Source of the DNA: Chamaecyparis obtusa | Lineage: Eukaryota > Streptophyta > Pinopsida > Cupressales > Cupressaceae | NCBI GenBank assembly: GCA_027943335.1 | Contig: BSBK01006740.1 | Span: 213,501-277,500, forward strand | Direction of reading: 5' to 3' | DNA length: 64,000 bases | Shown here: positions 36,454-48,351 of the stretch, piece by piece | How positions within the stretch are numbered: position 1 is the stretch's first letter | How the letters are laid out: each line of letters opens with the position of its first letter | Notes under the pieces: model-generated | What the model was told of the DNA's origin: nothing | Seen by the model: only the letters and a program-made list of their open reading frames with translations | Databases searched by the model: none | Translations under genes and position numbers: made by a program

Positions 36454-37130
36454 TTATGGTAGAGGTGTCTTAACTTGGGGTTTATTAGAGACTCAGGGTG
36501 GTAACAAGTCTTCAGTGTTTGGGGCGTTAGACATCCCTATGTTAGGACATTCCCTTCTTGAAAGTGGAACCCATTTAATCTTTTGCTTTGCCTAGGCCTC
36601 GTGCCAAACTTCATCGCATGGGGGTAGGCAACCAACATCAGAGGAACTCCATTCTTCTTATATAAAATCCTCAGCTGTAGGGATCCTAGGTTGTTCATGG
36701 AGGGAGGGTCCATCCTCACTCGAGTCTATCATTGTGTCCTTTGTAAACTGGGGTGTGTCAGACATCTGGCTTACCACCTGAACAACTGCCCACTGGCAGT
36801 CCTGGCATGTAAATTCTGAATGGTTGGTCTGATGGAGACGACAGTAACCTAGTAACATCATTATATTTGGGTCAGTGTCTCTACCAAGGTGTCTCATGTT
36901 CTTTGTCATGCCTATTATGAATTATGTGAAAACTTCTTCTGTAATCTGGGCATCTACCAATCCTTGCATCAAACTGTTATTAGAATCATCTTCCTCTTTG
37001 AGGGGGAATGTGAAGGCTTTATCAAAATGGTACACTGCCAAATCGGCTTGTGAGAGCAAAACTTCGTTTGGAGTGTTATATTTCGTTATCATCTATTTAA
37101 GCTTAGGCTCCATGTCAATCTTGATTTGAT
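36454..37130 (-). pseudogene. linker of pol between protease and the extra RNase H
   Basis: In the pol frame, with segments like GYCRLHQTNHSEFTCQDC, a possible CH-rich spacer. No enzyme motif recognised. Stops interrupt it, but there is no net frame change. Confidence 0.55.
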
Positions 37131-37596
37131 TGTTGAGGCCTTTCCATGGCAACCAAAGTTGAGTGAAATTAGTAGAGAACCACCCCCTCAGAGATCGGGT
37201 CCATTCCCGGCTGAGTAGCATACCGTAAGTCTCTAGGATGTCCACTACATGAACATCAATGCAATTTTGGATCCTAGGGTCAGCCGTCAGTTGAATATGT
37301 GTGTCCTTCAAGACCCCAATGACTTTGACTTCCATTTTATCAAGCTGGATCACCACATAGTTGGTTGGCTGAGGATTCATTCCTAACTTTCAGCATATAA
37401 ACAATGGCATCACATTACACGAAGCACCAGAGTCGATTAAGCAATTATGCAGATTCTTTCTGAAGATTTTAATGCTGAGTAGGAATGGGGGTACTTCTAC
37501 CCTATCTTTGAACATGGTTGGCATTGCTTCCGCTGCGTTGACGTTGGATACGCCTTTGATGCCAGTGTTAGGAGAGGCTGGTTTGGAATGATCCAA
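37131..37596 (-). pseudogene. aspartic protease of the 21-kb element
   Basis: CLIDSGASCNVMP (37395-37440) has the catalytic D-S-G-A, and IHVVDILETYG-like sequence is followed by YGMLLSREWTRSLRG and WLPWKG, the signature of the Ogre/Tat protease C-terminus. One stop lies between the two halves. The protease normally cleaves the gag-pol precursor. Confidence 0.85.
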
Positions 37597-37879
37597 TGAT
37601 TTTAGGAGGGCTTATCTTTGAGTGGGGCAACTCTGCAACATATCATACATCGACATATTTGTTCTAACTTTCTTTAGTTCCTCTACTGCGCTGTATTTTT
37701 CATTGGCCCATATTGGGTTTTTCAACAAAGTAGGTTGATGTTGTGTTGTCTAAACAATAGTGGGACCAAACCCCCTTGGGGGTGTAGGATTGTTGCTAGC
37801 CTTTGGGTTAGGTGGAGTGGGCTACATTCCTAGTGGAATGTCATCTGCCAGAGGCTCCCTTCTACTTCTCAAGTTATGG

Positions 37880-39370
37880 GTATTCCTATTATTGTTTTGG
37901 AAAGCATGGACCTCGGAATACTCCGGCTGACTTTCTTGATTGAATGGGAAGACAAATTCTTCCTTTGCAGTGTTATCAACTGGGTTCACCCTGAACTTGG
38001 ATCATATGATTCAAAAACCATGGCACTGAAGTGGCCTTGGGAACTGTCAGGATCCTGAGCTTGTTGATTGTCAAATTCCCCCCTGTATTCATAGTCCGAT
38101 TAATGCATGCTAGGACCCTGGGCATAGTTGACTTCTGACGAACTAAATAAATTGGCATTATCCACGCGAATACTACCATTATTTGGATGTGTGTTCCATG
38201 TCCTATTTGTCCTTTGTTGCCCAAATGGCTTATCTTGAGAGCCAAGCCCATAACCCCCACCATTGTTATTACTATTATTGTTGTGGTTGCCATAGTTATG
38301 ATTCTGATTTTGAGAGTAAGTATTCGGGGCAGCAGCTGGGCGTTGGCAATTTCCTTGATTCGGAGTTGGGTTGAGTTTCATCCAGGTAATCTCCTCGATT
38401 AGCTAAGATAACGTCTTCTTCATGGCATCTAATTTTTTGACCAGGGCCTGATCTAGTTCATTTTGGACAATGACCTTTTGTTCACACAGGGAAACCCTGT
38501 GCGTATCATATCCCGAGTATGTGATGGCCAGTGGTGGGGCAACAACATACGGAGCCGGTACTAGATTGATCCTTGGGGTTTTCTATATTGGAAGTTGATT
38601 GTTTGCTACAAAGGGACCCATTGCAACAGTGTTCCCCAGTGTTGGTGGGACACCATAATTTCCACCTGCCTGTGGGTCCATTTGTTGGGTAAATAAGATA
38701 GCTTCATTACACACTTTCTCCAAAGTGTCAATTTCTCTTGGAGGTAGCCTCTTCAAAAATATAGCTGTTAGGGGGTCCAGGGTGCGCAAGTATACTTGTA
38801 TGGCCGCACCAATAGGAACGGTGTATGGAGCCTCGAGTTTTTGGTACATCTTGTGAAAATGATGATTGAACATAGCAACTAATTCATTGAGGTCCTTTCT
38901 CACTGAGATAAACTAGTGATGGAGGGTTATCGGATACACATACAACTTGAATTGGTTAAGGAATTTTGTTTCAAATTCTCCCCAGGTGGTAATGGATCCC
39001 CGTGGAAGATTTAGATACCAATTGTATGCAAATTCTCCCAGTGTGTAGGGGAAGAGGTGGCACACAACATCTTGATGAGCAATCTCCTTCCGATTGCATA
39101 ATTCTTTGAATGCACGGGCGTGTTTTTCCGCTATCCTAGATTCTCTATAAATGAAACGTGGGTAGAATTTCTTAGGGTTTTTGGGCAGCTAATGGAGCTA
39201 TCCTTGTAAGTTCAATGGTGAACTTTGAGCATTTGCAAAAAATGCCATTGGAGTCGGTGGTGGAGGAGCAGCAGGCAGGGCAGCAATGGTTGGAAACAAA
39301 GGGGAATTCGTAGAATATGAAGTACCTTCTCCATGCTTTGTTTTGTTGCTACGAGGTCTGCAAAACTATG
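37880..39370 (-). pseudogene. gag of the 21-kb element
   Basis: From about 39248 (MAFFANAQSSPLNLQG) the frame runs KKFYPRF, FPYTLGEFAYNWYLNLPRG, WGEFETKFLNQF and then RKDLNELVAMFNHHFHKMY, a retrotransposon gag core. Further on come a QP/N-rich region (QNHNYGNHNNNSNNNGGG, about 38250-38310) and SDYEYRGEFDNQQAQD. There is no clear zinc knuckle. gag is in a different frame from pol. A few in-frame stops are present. Confidence 0.8.
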
Positions 39371-39481
39371 TAAGTTCAAGGAACTCCCATTTGTCAGGTG
39401 AAGATCTGAGGACTCGCTGAAATCTCTCTAGAGAGAGAGAGAGAGAGAACGATCTGATATTTTAAGGTGTCCCTTTTGAGG

Positions 39482-39503
39482 GCCCTCCTAGAGTCACTTC
39501 TAT
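39482..39503 (-). other. putative primer-binding region of the 21-kb element
   Basis: Directly next to the 5' LTR the minus strand reads ATAGA then AGTGACTCTAGGAGGG. This resembles GGCGACTC-type sites of Ogre/Tat elements (tRNA-Arg), with differences. A related GGTGACTCTA occurs next to the LTR of the element at 55-64 kb. Confidence 0.45.
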
Positions 39504-40911
39504 TGAGCGTTGTTTTTACACGAAGATAACAACTAGGAATTTATGTGAACAAATCCCCCTCTTGGAAGACTGATGGAATCAATCTCAAGGTTCCTTCTGG
39601 CTAGGTCTCAGTCACTTGGATAGCTCAACAGAAGACAAATGTGAATTTGTTAACAAGGAGGTCTTTGCTAGTTCTGGTTCTTCTCTCAAGGGAAACTGCA
39701 AAACAAACTTTAGGATTCCACAATATCTCTTTTTGGTTTGATTTTCAAATTTAAGAAACGTAAGCAATGCTAATTTAATTAATCTACCAAAAATAACTTG
39801 CCAGGAAGGTTAGAAGATGTAAGGTAACAAGAGATTTTAATGAAATTGCTGAAAGAAACCTAATGAACATATGCTAGCAATCACACCACCATGCGAATTA
39901 AATAATCAAGATGTAGAAATCTAAAAAATAGAGATCAGATCATGTCACAATCTTCAGCTGAATGGATGCAATCATCAATGGAATTGAGCAAATGCAGACA
40001 TATGATAAGTCAAAACTCATCAGATCACGAAGCCACTCTAGATGTGTGCACACGTGAGACAAGTTAATCTTCAAGCACCAAAGAATAATCTTCTCAGAAA
40101 TTTGTCACAACACAGCAATGCAATACCAGCAAACATCGAACTAAAAGATTGCAGACTTAAAATCATTAAACAACCAATCGACTCTTCGAAATAAAGAACG
40201 AGCAATTCAAAAATTCATAAATTTTGCATAGATAGCAGAAAAATCACACCACGAATGAAGCACCAACTATATTTTTTATATTAATGATCAAGTTGACCCT
40301 CATTACATCATTTTATTACAATTTATAAAGCTAGGCTCTTATTTTCGCAGATAGGGTTTAGCTGCGACTAAAACTTGAAAGTAAATCTAAACTAAAGCTT
40401 GCATTAAAGAAACTACTTCTAAAGCTTAGCTAAACTATCCTAGCATGGAATTAATCCTAGTGTATTACAAAGATTTGAGTAAATTATGCATTAGATGACT
40501 CAAAAATGAAGCTGGAACTTCTGTATGCACTTGATAATCTACAAGTTTGTACCCTTGATCATTAGCTCCGGCTACTCCATGTGGACCTAACTAAAAGAGA
40601 TCCCAAAATCATGCACAAACGACCCCAAAAAGGAAGCCTAGATGACTGGAAAATGATCTCTGAGATAACTAAAGTCAACTTTCGAACATGCCAAAAAATG
40701 CCCAAATCTCGATAGTTGGTCCGAAAAACCCAAGCTCCAAAAATGACCAAGTGCTAAGTCCTTTATCTCCAAAATTTTGGACTTGTTGGACTTGTAGGTG
40801 GCCGAAAACTCCTTATGGCCAAAATGCCAAAAATCAGGCACTGCAAAATTGGCTGTGTCAAAACTGGATTTTTTGTACACAAAATTTGGTAGATCTTGGT
40901 CTGGACACTCA

Positions 40912-43900
40912 CTAGCTGGGAGGCACTTCTGGATGTGCCTTGTTGAACCTATCCACTATCTCCATAACCTCACCAAACTTTGACATCTTGATCCCTTGAA
41001 GGATCTCTTTCTACCTATCTCTGAAGTCAATCAATTCCTTTGCAAAAGCCTTTATTTCTTCCTCTTGAGATAGCATTTTCTAAATTTCCTCCTTTTGATA
41101 GAACATCTGATGGAGGTCTTCTTTAGACTTCACCCCTCGAAATATGCCTAGGTACTAATCGATGATGTCATTTATTGAATACATAATCTTATCATCATCT
41201 TCATCAAACAAATCTAGATCTAAGCCTTCAAAGAGCTCCTGCAACTCCTTTTCAAAAAGCGTGTTGTCATCTCTCCTCTTGTTCAACCTCTTGAGAACCT
41301 TTCCAAATACGACCAATGTCACTGCTATCTTTTGGATCCATTCTTCAAAATTATCCAACTTCGATCCTTCGTATATTTTCATCAATATCCTTATCCTTAT
41401 CCTTGTCAGCTCATCCAACACATTTTTCCAATTAAGGATGGTTTCCTCTACACCATTTTCCTCACTCATGATCTCCACTAAAGAATTTATTCCTGCCAAA
41501 ATGTTTCGGAATGGCCTTAGGATCCTCCTGAGAGATAAGCTAACGAACTACCCAAAATCAAGCTTCCACTCAGCACAAGCCTGTACAAAAGAATGTGGAA
41601 CATCTGTATCTATATCCCCCTTCTTCTCCAAAATCGCCTATAATGAGGCTTCGGGGTTATTTGGGTCAATTGGACCCACTGTCTTTAGAATGAATTTCTT
41701 CATAGCTTCATTTTGCTCTTCCAGAGCTTTTATCCTTTCTTCATCTTTATGCATAAAGCCTAAAGCATACTTCAACCCCAAAGTAGCCAAGGTTTTGCTA
41801 CCTTCCGTACTGGGTTCCCCTAAATCTACCTCCTCCAACACGTAGTCATCCAGAGTGATCTCATTTGCACTGATATCCATTGTAAGGACAACCACCTGTG
41901 CTTTCCACCTACTCATTTGGTCTTGAGTGACATAAGACATTGTTCTTGCTTGGGGAATTGGTGGTGTTTGATGGAAAGCATGCCCTAGCGTGGTTTCATC
42001 ATCTATGTACACTCTAACTCTTGGTTGTACCTCTTTGGTGAACCATGTGGGCTTTGAGAACACATTCAATGGCTCATAGGGAGCAGCCAATGTGGAAGAA
42101 GTTGCTAGGCATTCTGTCCTTATTTCCTCTTGACTTTCTTCTTCTTCTCCTATTTCCTACTCATTCCCAGCACCCTGTTCATGCTCCTCCTCATCATCAG
42201 TTTGTTGCTCATCAGTTGTTTTTTCCTTAGTGTCTGTTTGTGGCTTCTCTTCTTTAGTATGTGGCTCCTCTTCTGCCTGTGATTCTCCCTTGTCACCCGG
42301 CTCCTTAGATCCTATATGAACCTCTTCCATTTTCTCTCTGATAGTGACTTATACTTCTTTCTCTGGCTCCTGCGAGCTCTGAGGCACTGATTCACTATGG
42401 ACCCATGGTAAGGGCACATGAACTTGGGGAGGAATATTGAGGGAGGGAGGCCTAGGAGACACTAGGGGAGTGGTTGAATGGGCTGGTGGAGGTGGAGTCT
42501 AAAGGGGAACATGGGATGAAGATGGTTGCTAAGGAAATGAAGTGTTTTATACTGGAGTGGAAAGTGGGGTAGTGGGAGGCTCTTGAAGTGGAACCATAGG
42601 AGGAGTTGAAGGCCGAGGTGGAGGTGGAGGTGGAACAGATGAAACCAATGGTACCTATGTAGTTACACCTTCTTCTAAGGTGAACCCTATAGAAGAGTCT
42701 TTTTCTAGCTCTGTAGTTTCCCCTTGGGCCTCGGTCATCTCAATATCATTTTGTCCTTGAGGTCACTGTTGTAGACCCTCTCCCATGCCACTAAAAAGAT
42801 TAGTAAACTGCATAGGAGCTTGTTGCTCAGACTCCTTGAAATGATGCAACCCTACAAAATATGTGATGTTGAATTCATCATCACCGAGGGCATCCATATT
42901 TATTGGCTCTCCCTGTGTAGCCCCTTCAGCATCCTTAGGATCATCATCCATTATCCTTCTTTTCTTTAAGAATCCCACAGATCGGGTCATCCTACTAAGG
43001 GGAACTTCATCCAATTCATCTTCATCTTCCTCCACCAGGGTATCCATTTGTGTGGGCATTGAGCCTCTCTTTCTCTTGTACACATGACCCTTGACCACTC
43101 CAGACAGCTTCGGCCCTATGATCTTGAATTTTTTTTTCTTTGTCGAGCTTGGAGAATCATGGTCGCTAGGTGAAGGTGCTTCCGGCGGTGCAATACTTTC
43201 GGTCATCCTAGTTTTTACTTTCTTGGAATGTGTGGGAGGACCATATGCAGTGGGGCACTCATGTCGATACATAGTTTATGGCTTCAGAGGAGCAACCTCT
43301 TTGAACTGTGGCTTCAGTATCTTTTCTCCTTTCTTCTTCTTTTCTCGAGTGGGGTTCTCTTGGAGTTGCTTCATGGGGAGCAGTTTCATTGGGAAAGGAT
43401 GAGCAATCCAAGATTTTGTCAGCTTAATCACATGTCAGGCTCTGAAATCCATGCTATCGTTCTCATCTCAATCTACCTCCACATTCATGATGGCCCTTGT
43501 GAACACCTTGTCTGTATTATATATGGAATCCAAAATTTCATCTGAGTCGGCATCTACCACCTTCTACGAAATATTCAATAAAAGTGCACCCTGTGCCAGC
43601 TCTAAACTCATCCGGTAATAGTCACAGACTCTTACCTCATAATCATCTACACAATTAGCCCAATGGTCTTTAATATGCAACTCATGAATGTAGTGTCTTC
43701 CCATTATGTGGCTATAGGTACTAATGGGATCAAAGTGAGGCCTTACCAGGTTGTAAGTTAATAGTGGGAATTCATCCCATTCTCTAGTCAAAGACTTGTA
43801 GACTTTCATGTCTGGTACATAGTGGGGCTAATGGAAATAGTAAAATCCTAGCAATGCTTCTTCTTGTGCTTAATGTGCTCATGGGCATTAGATAATTGCC

Positions 43901-44984
43901 TTGCGATCTCTAGGAGGACTACTCTATCAGAAGGGTACCTTGGTAGCTTCTTTGGTGCCAGGGTGCTTCCTGCCACTTGAATGTAAGTGAAGGTTCAAAA
44001 TTGTATGTAGAAAGCCCCAATGCCCTTTACTTTAGCCGTTGCTTCTGTTGATATCCTTTTGGCATAGTCTCCCTCAATGGAGCGTATGATCGCAAAAATG
44101 AAGGCATCATTTACTATTATGAAGTCAGGGCTATTATGAGTGTAGAAATCCTTCCTGACCAATTGAGGGTACAAAGTGAATGGCCATGTGTTATGTTCTC
44201 CGATGGCTCCAACTTTGGTCAATCTTGGATATACTGCCCTAGCTGCTAGTAAGTACATGACATAAGACGTCATGTAGAAATGGGGGTTTGTCTTCACCCG
44301 AATCAGTTGTTCATCCAGTTGGTCACTTAAAATGGAGGCCCAATCGAACCTTGCTTGTCTTTCTTTTATCTTTTGGATTAAGAAGATCATCCAAGGCTCC
44401 AGTTGATGGGACTTAGGCAACCTGTACACCCTACTGATCATTGTTATGGCTGCTTGGATATCTTCTTTCATATAGCCCCTCCTCATATCAATTCTATCCA
44501 GTCTGTTCTTGGGCAATGGTTGCATCATGTACTCATTGTTAACAATGTTGTGAGCCCTCTGTATGTCCTTGTTGTAAAACTCCATTCCCTTGTTGATATT
44601 GAAATTAAAGAACTTATCTACCCCCTTGGGCAAGTGGAAGAGATCTTCAATGTTATCGGGCCTCAAGTCCTGGACCACTTCTCCAATGTTGTTCTTAACC
44701 ATGCGCTCATCTAGCACATAGTTACTAGCTAGTGTATTGATCAGTTCCATCGACTGGATGGAGACTGGGTACGCTGCCGCATTCACTAGAGAGCAATTGA
44801 CTAATGAAGTGCAGTCCTCTGAACGTCCCACCAGCTGCGCACACTTATTCATGTATTCATTCCAACTTAGATTCCCAATATCTATATTAGTTATTCCTAT
44901 GTGCAAGTTGGTCACCTTGGACGGTAGATGATAGCCTTTGAACTGATACTTTATTGTTGGTGATGCTACTACCTTCGTGGGCAT
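40912..44984 (-). pseudogene. LTR-encoded protein of about 1,357 aa, copy in the 5' LTR (one frameshift, few stops)
   Basis: The ATG is at 44984 (MPTKVVASP) and the TAG at 40912-40914. The first 330 codons are open to 43995; a one-base deletion near 43825, seen by comparison with the other LTR, shifts the frame, and all the rest is in a single frame down to the stop. The span is 4073 nt, so with that base it would be 1358 codons. Parts: N-terminal region (ELINTLASNYVLDERMV, FHLPKGVDKFFNFNI, LEPWMIFLIQKIKERQ), mid region (YNLVRPHFDPIS), basic stretches with KKVKTRMTES and KKRRIMDDD, proline-rich, acidic, and a coiled-coil-like C-terminus (ERIKALEEQNEAMKKFI; EGSKLDNFEEWIQKI). It lies in the sense direction upstream of gag, so it would be the first ORF of the transcript. 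Function unknown; a relation to the ORF1 of Ogre elements is possible but unproven. Confidence 0.8.
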
Positions 44985-45885
44985 ACTTGCGTATAGTATG
45001 AAACATAGATCATTAACCTGGCAGGAGGAATAAAAATTCAGAAAGCAAAGTATATTACTGAAATTTGAGCTCAAAAGAGGCCGCAAAAGGAAATTTTGGC
45101 CTTTCGGACTTTCGGGGGTGTGAAAACTCCAAAAGGCCAACAAGGCCAAAAAGGCCAAAAAAGGCTATGTTGACAACTCTCAGCTCTTTTGGAGGACCGG
45201 AGGTAATGAACCCCCAAAGACCGACAAGGCTGAAATGTCTGAAAATGCCAAGGAAAGGTTTCTAGCAACACAGAAGAGCTCGGTGATCCCGGGACTGATA
45301 TATTTTCGGCGTGTGAAAATGTTGAAAAGGATGAAATGTCTGAAAAGGTTGAAAACAAAGAACATAAGGCAAGGTCCACTTCAATGTTTTGGAGGTGTGA
45401 ATTGTTTCGGTGTGTGACATCACTGAAAAGCCAAAAGGTGTCAGCACTTAGGGAATTTATCAATTTGCAAGCTACAGAAAGTTTTGGACCCTGAAGGTCT
45501 GAAACTAGGGTTTCTCAGTCAGACTCAAAAATGAGTCTGACGATGAGTTTGACCACAAACTCGTTAAGGGGATGCAAGGCGACTACCTCGACGATCCCCA
45601 AGGCCCAAAAGGTTGACTCCGAACAACCTAGACCTAAGGAAAAGGCCAAAAGGGCTGAAGAGACAAAAACCTACAAAACTAAGACAGGTCAAAGAGGCCA
45701 AGAGAAAAAGACCCTAATCTAAGACTCAAAAAGAGGGGAGAAAAAACCACCTACCTAGGAGACGAAGAACTCGACAATGACCGAGGAGATGAGACTAGAA
45801 CAACAAAAAAAATGACGAGTAGAGAGCAAATAGTCAAGAGGTGGAGGAGTGAGCACAAAAGTGAGGGTTCAAAAACCCTCACGCA

Positions 45886-45895
45886 CCTTTTATAG
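45886..45895 (-). promoter_or_regulatory. TATA box of the 5' LTR
   Basis: CTATAAAAGG on the minus strand, about 380 bp from the LTR start and about 900 nt upstream of the LTR reading frame. Conserved in both LTRs. Confidence 0.65.
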
Positions 45896-46278
45896 GCTAC
45901 CCAGTTTGCTAGCGTAAGCACCGCGGATGTCGGTGTTTCAGCCTTATCGAGGTGTCGGACCTTCGAAAGGCCGAAACACTCGAAAGGCTGACTCCCCTAC
46001 GGGAGTCAAACCTCTGAGGTTTCAGACATCTGCAAAGTTTAGAAAGGGGGTCAGGTTTGAAAGACCTTAAAAAGAAGCCCCGCTAACTCCACCGGCCTTG
46101 TCACACTTTTAGACGCCTGAAAGTGCAAAAGGGTGACAAGGTCAAAAAGGCTGAAAATTTGACAAAAACAACTAAGGACAAAACCCAAAGATAATAGAAG
46201 TGAAACAAGAAGAAAGCAGAAGGGGGTCCCCTAAGGCCAAGAGGGCCACTAGGGGAGTGTGGTTGTGGGACCACAACA

Positions 46279-46283
46279 CCTAT
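46279..46283. repeat. target duplication of the 21-kb element, right copy (left copy 25100-25104)
   Basis: CCTAT on both sides of the element. Without the element and one copy, the LINE sequence would read on from 25104 to 46284. Confidence 0.85.
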
Positions 46284-46634
46284 GATATAATAGCTTATCG
46301 ACAAAGAAAGAGGAATTAGGAGGGGAAGAAGTAGAAGCTGAAAACAAAAAATCATATAAAAGATTCTAGAATTAAAGGAGGAAGAAATAGAGGATGCAGA
46401 GTTAGAAACTAATATTGAGGAAAATTAGTCAACTAAGGAGAGAGAAACAACATATGGAATATTGGGCATTTATCAACAAATAAAATTCTGCCAAATTGTG
46501 CTAAATCCTCAAAGAAAAGAGGAAGAAAACTTCTTTTAGAATTAAGAATAAAAGAAGGCTCAATGGTAGATCAAACCAAGATCAATTATTTATTTAATGC
46601 AGGGAAGGGGAAGTTCCTTCCCAATACGCCATGA
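46284..46634 (+). pseudogene. second LINE, C-terminal part of ORF1, right of the insertion
   Basis: Lysine/arginine- and glutamate-rich segment with SSKKRGRKLLLELRIKEG (about 46508-46562), like the basic end of LINE ORF1, closing with a TGA at 46632-46634. Several stops lie between 46320 and 46430. It is the continuation of 25104. Confidence 0.6.
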
Positions 46635-48351
46635 ATATCATAACATGGAATGTTAGGGGCATGAATGCCCCTAATAAGCATCACATATTAAAGCATTGTA
46701 TTTTCCCTACTAAAGAGGAGATTATAATTATTCAAGAAATAAAACTTAATGATAGAGAATCAAAAGATTTCAGAAAGAAGATTAGCCATTGGAAATTGGA
46801 GTTAGTATCAGCAGATGAAGCATTACGTGTATTAGGAATAATTTGGGACCCAAGGAAAGTATCTATTAAAATAATAAACAAGGATAAAATCAACAATGTG
46901 AACTAATAATAAGTATAAACAACAAACTAAATTTCACTATATTCGATATCTATGGACCTATACCCAACTGCAAGAAAAAAGAAGTATGGGAAGATATAGG
47001 AAATCGGGTTTCTCAAAATCCTTCATGGAATTGTATTCTAGGAGGTGACTTCAATGCAATTCCAAATCTCTCAGAAATTTTTTTTATTGGTATTACAAAG
47101 GAATCCCAGTTCTTAATAGACTTTAGAGAGTGGGTCAATACTCACAATATTATGGACATCAAGATGGATAATGGTGTTTATACTTGGACTAATAGAAGAC
47201 TAGGCTTTAGCTATATTACAGAGAAATTGTACTTATTCTTTTTTAAAGAAAACTTAGCAAAATTTGCTTATAACTTCAAATCTATGATCCTACCAAACTT
47301 TGGATCTAACCATTATCTAGTCCAGTTAACAATAATACAATATCTTAGAGCTAAAATGTGTCCCTTTAAATTTGAAAAAATGTGGATGAACAATGATAGA
47401 CTCTTTGAGATAGTGAAACAATGGTGGAAGGAGGACCAGTTCATAGGTTTCAAACTCTCCTGCTTCCTATCCAAATTAAAAGGAATCAAAAGAAAATTAC
47501 TTCAATGGAATAAAGAGTATTTTGCAAATGTTTTTGAAACAAAAGATCAAATAGAAAAGGAATTGGATATTCTGAATTAAGAAGTAATAAGAAATGAGAT
47601 GGATCAAACTATATTTCGTAGAGAAAAAGAGCTATTACACAATTATGAAGATAGAGGAAATATTTTGGAAGCAAAAATCTAGAGAAAGATGGCTAGTAGA
47701 AGGAGATAAAAACACAAAATTATATCATATAATAGAACCAAGTATAGAAACAACATTAATAAAATCACTAAAATAAAGAATTCAAAAGGCAACCTTATTG
47801 AGGATCCTAAGGATATTGCCAAGGAACTAGTTTTTTTTTCCAAATATCTTAAATAACAAAGAGGGATTAGATTTAGAAGTCCAAGCTAGCATACTTAAGA
47901 ACATCTTCAAGTTGACTACTGCAGATCAAAATAAAAAATTAATGATTAAATTTAGAAAGGTAAAAATAGAAACAAATCTCAACCAATTACATCTGGACAA
48001 AGCCCCAAGTCCATATGGTTTCCCAGCATGCTTCTTTAAAAAATGTTGGTATTTCTTGGGCCATGAGATGGTGGAAGAACTAGAATGTACTAGAAATTTA
48101 GGAAGATTCTTACAATAAAACAACAACCCCTTTATTAATTTAATCCCAAAAAAGAAAGAAAAATAAAAATATATAGATGAATATAGGCCAATCTCACTAT
48201 GTAATATTATTTACAAAGTGATGGAAAAAGCTTTATCAAGTAGAATGAAAGGATTAATGAGATTATTGCATTCAATAATAGGAGAAGAAAATATGGGTTT
48301 TGTTCCTAGAATATCCATCTTCGATGGAGTACTAATATCTCAAGAACTATA
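46631..48351 (+). pseudogene. second LINE, ORF2 (endonuclease and start of RT), 3'-truncated
   Basis: ATG at 46631 overlaps the ORF1 stop as ATGA. The APE-type endonuclease begins MNIITWNVRGMNAP, with IIIIQEIKL (catalytic Glu), GGDFNAIPN (about 47040-47065) and DNGVYTWTNRR (47164-47200). RT starts with LDKAPSPYGFPACFFKKCW (47995-48050), then YRPISLCNIIYKVMEKAL (48182-48235) and GFVPRISIFDGVLISQEL (48297-48350). It stops before the catalytic YADD, where other repeat sequence begins. Frameshifts at about 46904 and after 47580 inactivate it. The enzyme would nick DNA and reverse-transcribe the LINE RNA. Confidence 0.88.

Larger units (their letters stand above)
25105..46278 (-). mobile_element. 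21.2-kb Ty3/gypsy element, Tat/Ogre type, with 6.8-kb coding LTRs
   Basis: Two direct repeats (25105-31869 and 39504-46278) with ends TGTTG...CAACA enclose 7.6 kb carrying gag and pol on the minus strand. The target duplication CCTAT is at 25100-25104 and 46279-46283. Family assignment rests on the protease motif YGMLLSREW, on two RNase H domains, on the large LTRs, and on AGTGACTCTAGGAGGG next to the 5' LTR, which resembles the tRNA-Arg-type primer site of Ogre elements. Each LTR also carries a long reading frame of unknown function. In stretches compared by eye the LTRs differ by roughly 3-8%, so the insertion is not recent. Many differences are CG/TG or CAG/TAG. It lies within the second LINE. 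Confidence 0.93.
39504..46278 (-). repeat. 5' LTR of the 21-kb element (6775 bp)
   Basis: Partner of 25105-31869. Starts TGAGCG in plus coordinates and ends CCACAACA at the target duplication. Contains the better copy of the LTR reading frame, the TATA box at 45886-45895 and a decayed GGCCGAAA cluster. Confidence 0.93.

Noticed and set aside
46290..46315. Possible extension of the 21-kb element's LTR beyond 46278 (shared atagc and caaagaaag)
   Set aside because: The similarity to 31870-31890 is short and gapped, and the CCTAT duplication with TGTTG/CAACA ends places the border at 46278.
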